Positions 62,730 through 64,000 of a stretch of DNA of 64,000 nt are shown here, piece by piece (within the stretch, counting starts at the first letter, position 1; each line of letters begins with the position of its first letter). Origin of the DNA: Nocardia asteroides (GTDB taxonomy: Bacteria; Actinomycetota; Actinomycetes; Mycobacteriales; Mycobacteriaceae); assembly GCF_900637185.1 (NCBI RefSeq), contig NZ_LR134352.1, forward strand, positions 2,594,001 to 2,658,000. The letters are read 5' to 3'. The position numbers were made by a program, and so were the translations under genes. Below the pieces are notes generated by a model that saw only the letters and a program-made list of their open reading frames with translations, ran no database searches and was not told the DNA's origin.

Positions 62730-63728
62730 ATGCGTGCGGTGCAGGTCAAGGAATTCGGTGGTCCAGAAGTGCTCGAGGTGCGGGATCTGCCCACGCCGCA
62801 GCCGGGGCCGGGGGAAGTGGTCGTCGACGTCGAGGTGGCCGACGTGATGTTCCTCGACACCCGGTTGCGCAGCGGGTGGGGCCAGGACTACTTCCCACTG
62901 AGCCTGCCGTATGTGCCCGGCGGCGCGATCGGCGGCGTCGTGTCCGCGATCGGCGCCGAGGTCGATCCGAGTCGGCTCGGCACGCGCGTCGTCACCCAGA
63001 CCGCGGCCAGTGGTGTCGGCGGCGGCCTGCCGATCGGCGGCTACGCCGAACAGTCCCTGGCCAAGGCCGACACCCTGGTCGAGATCCCCGACGGGCTGAG
63101 CACCGAGCAGGCCGTCGCGCTCGCCCACGACGGCCGCACCGCCTTCGCCGTGTTCGATCACGCCGGGGTGCAACCCGATTCGTGGGTGCTGATCACCGCC
63201 GCCGCGGGCGGCCTCGGCACCCTGCTCACCCAGCTGTCGGTCGCCGCGGGCGCCAAGGTGGTCGCCGCCGCGCGCGGCGCGGACAAACTCGCGCTCGCTG
63301 AGCGGCTCGGCGCGACCGCCGTGGTCGACTACTCCGCGGCGGACTGGGCCGCGCGGGTCAGGGAGATCACCGGCGGGGGAGCCGACGTCGTCTTCGACGG
63401 CGCGGGCGGCGCCCTCGGCGGACAGGCGCTCACCGCCACCGCCGACAACGGAAAATTCCTCGGATATGGTTCTGCCGCAGGTGATTTCGCTGACATTGAC
63501 ACAGCGGCCGCAGCCGCTCACGGGGTCACCGTGACCGGACTGTTCGACCTCGTGGCCGGGGATGTCGACTGGTCCGAGATCGCCCTGCGTGCCCAGGCGG
63601 AAGTGGCCGCAGGCAGGCTGAATGTGGTCATCGGACAGACGTTCCCGCTCGCGGAGGTGGCCCGCGCCCACGCGGTGATCGGGAGTCGATCGGCCCTCGG
63701 CCGCACCCTCTTGACGATCGGCGCGTGA
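62730..63728 (+). CDS. Zinc-free medium-chain dehydrogenase, quinone-oxidoreductase-like
   Basis: A 332-aa MDR-superfamily NADPH:quinone oxidoreductase-like enzyme. MRAVQVKEFGGPEVLEVRDL is the family N-terminus; VLITAAAGGLGTLLTQLSVA is the NADPH-binding motif (AAGGLG) and GADVVFDGAGG follows. No structural zinc cysteines are present, which places it with quinone reductases rather than alcohol dehydrogenases. The ATG has GAGGGAG upstream. It stands alone; no partner gene is evident. Confidence 0.92.
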   Translation: MRAVQVKEFGGPEVLEVRDLPTPQPGPGEVVVDVEVADVMFLDTRLRSGWGQDYFPLSLPYVPGGAIGGVVSAIGAEVDPSRLGTRVVTQTAASGVGGGLPIGGYAEQSLAKADTLVEIPDGLSTEQAVALAHDGRTAFAVFDHAGVQPDSWVLITAAAGGLGTLLTQLSVAAGAKVVAAARGADKLALAERLGATAVVDYSAADWAARVREITGGGADVVFDGAGGALGGQALTATADNGKFLGYGSAAGDFADIDTAAAAAHGVTVTGLFDLVAGDVDWSEIALRAQAEVAAGRLNVVIGQTFPLAEVARAHAVIGSRSALGRTLLTIGA

Positions 63729-63775
63729 TTGTAACTTGTTCAGCGCCGCAACGGAATACACGTTAAGTTCATAGT

Positions 63776-63928
63776 GTGCAGGGACTTATTGTCATAGCGG
63801 TGATAGTGGCGGTTCTGTTGTTGGTAGTCGGCGTCATCAAGGTCGCCAGCAACCCCGGGGGCAGGGTCGAACACCGCGACCGCGAGGTGCGAGCACGGAT
63901 GCGCCAGCGTGACGTCGAAAAGGCTTAG
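63776..63928 (+). CDS. Short single-pass membrane protein, 50 aa
   Basis: A 50-codon frame from GTG to TAG. One N-terminal transmembrane helix (IVIAVIVAVLLLVVGVI) is followed by a charged cytosolic-type tail (VEHRDREVRARMRQRDVEKA). Composition is typical of small real membrane proteins. No strong ribosome binding site is visible; the DNA just upstream (63730-63775) is AT-rich, promoter-like sequence. It is too short for family assignment. Confidence 0.5.
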   Translation: MQGLIVIAVIVAVLLLVVGVIKVASNPGGRVEHRDREVRARMRQRDVEKA

Positions 63929-64000
63929 CTGCGTACCGCATTCGGATTCCTCACCCCACACGGCGACCGGTCGCCGCGCCTTCCCCCGAAGGACGCGCGA

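Overview
The window is GC-rich actinobacterial chromosome, most likely from Nocardia or a close mycolic-acid-bearing relative. The clues are the dgt - dnaG - small membrane protein - tRNA-Asn block, a mycothiol-dependent formaldehyde dehydrogenase (mscR) paired with an MBL-fold hydrolase, an EphD-type hydrolase/dehydrogenase fusion, a latex-clearing protein, a UdgX uracil-DNA glycosylase and many TetR regulators. No rRNA, insertion sequence, prophage or CRISPR array was seen.

Layout. 1-5.95 kb is conserved housekeeping DNA: MBL hydrolase, YdcF-like protein, dgt, dnaG, a YtxH-like protein, tRNA-Asn and a strong hairpin terminator. 6.06-20.47 kb is the most notable part, a divergent and tightly packed gene cluster that reads as an undescribed natural-product pathway. 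Its left arm (minus strand) holds a class-I aminoacyl-tRNA-synthetase-like protein, a GH3-family acyl-amido synthetase, a thymidylate-kinase-like P-loop kinase and an unknown protein. Its right arm (plus strand) holds an alpha/beta hydrolase, an MMPL exporter, a BtrH-like cysteine acyltransferase, a phosphopantetheinyl transferase, a carrier protein, an acyl-CoA-dehydrogenase-like flavoprotein, an amino acid:carrier-protein ligase with its zinc ligands intact, a second carrier protein, a formyltransferase, an MFS exporter and a flavin reductase. Eight of the nine junctions from the MMPL gene to the flavin reductase are 4-nt start/stop overlaps. The likely logic is that an amino acid is activated and loaded on a carrier, oxidised and formylated there, moved or released by the BtrH-like enzyme, joined through an amide by GH3 or the synthetase-like protein, and exported.

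20.5-33.3 kb is accessory metabolism: two FAD monooxygenases (one like rifampicin monooxygenase) separated by two copies of a palindromic operator; lcp (rubber oxygenase) with a small secreted protein; a two-gene unit of a 929-aa double-LysM protein and an unknown 430-aa protein; a class-C beta-lactamase-like esterase; an FMN reductase with a lipoprotein hydrolase. 33.3-36.9 kb carries a large BTAD/STAND regulator followed by a 21-bp tandem repeat array.

37-51 kb is a run of small regulator-target units, each with a visible inverted repeat: DoxX and sterol desaturase with TetR, a NTF2-like/DUF1772 pair with TetR, a two-component system next to a DUF6223 protein, and a membrane protein with TetR. 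The mscR-MBL operon, a frameshifted pseudogene and an ankyrin lipoprotein lie among them. 51-64 kb contains a secreted CocE/NonD hydrolase, the udgX-DUF72 pair, an F420-type LLM oxidoreductase, a decayed alcohol dehydrogenase, a rhomboid-like protein, a PF10118 protein - ferredoxin reductase - EphD unit that may act on lipids, a Cys/Gly/Ser-rich membrane protein beside a glycine-rich-domain-like protein, a quinone-oxidoreductase-like protein and a 50-aa membrane protein.
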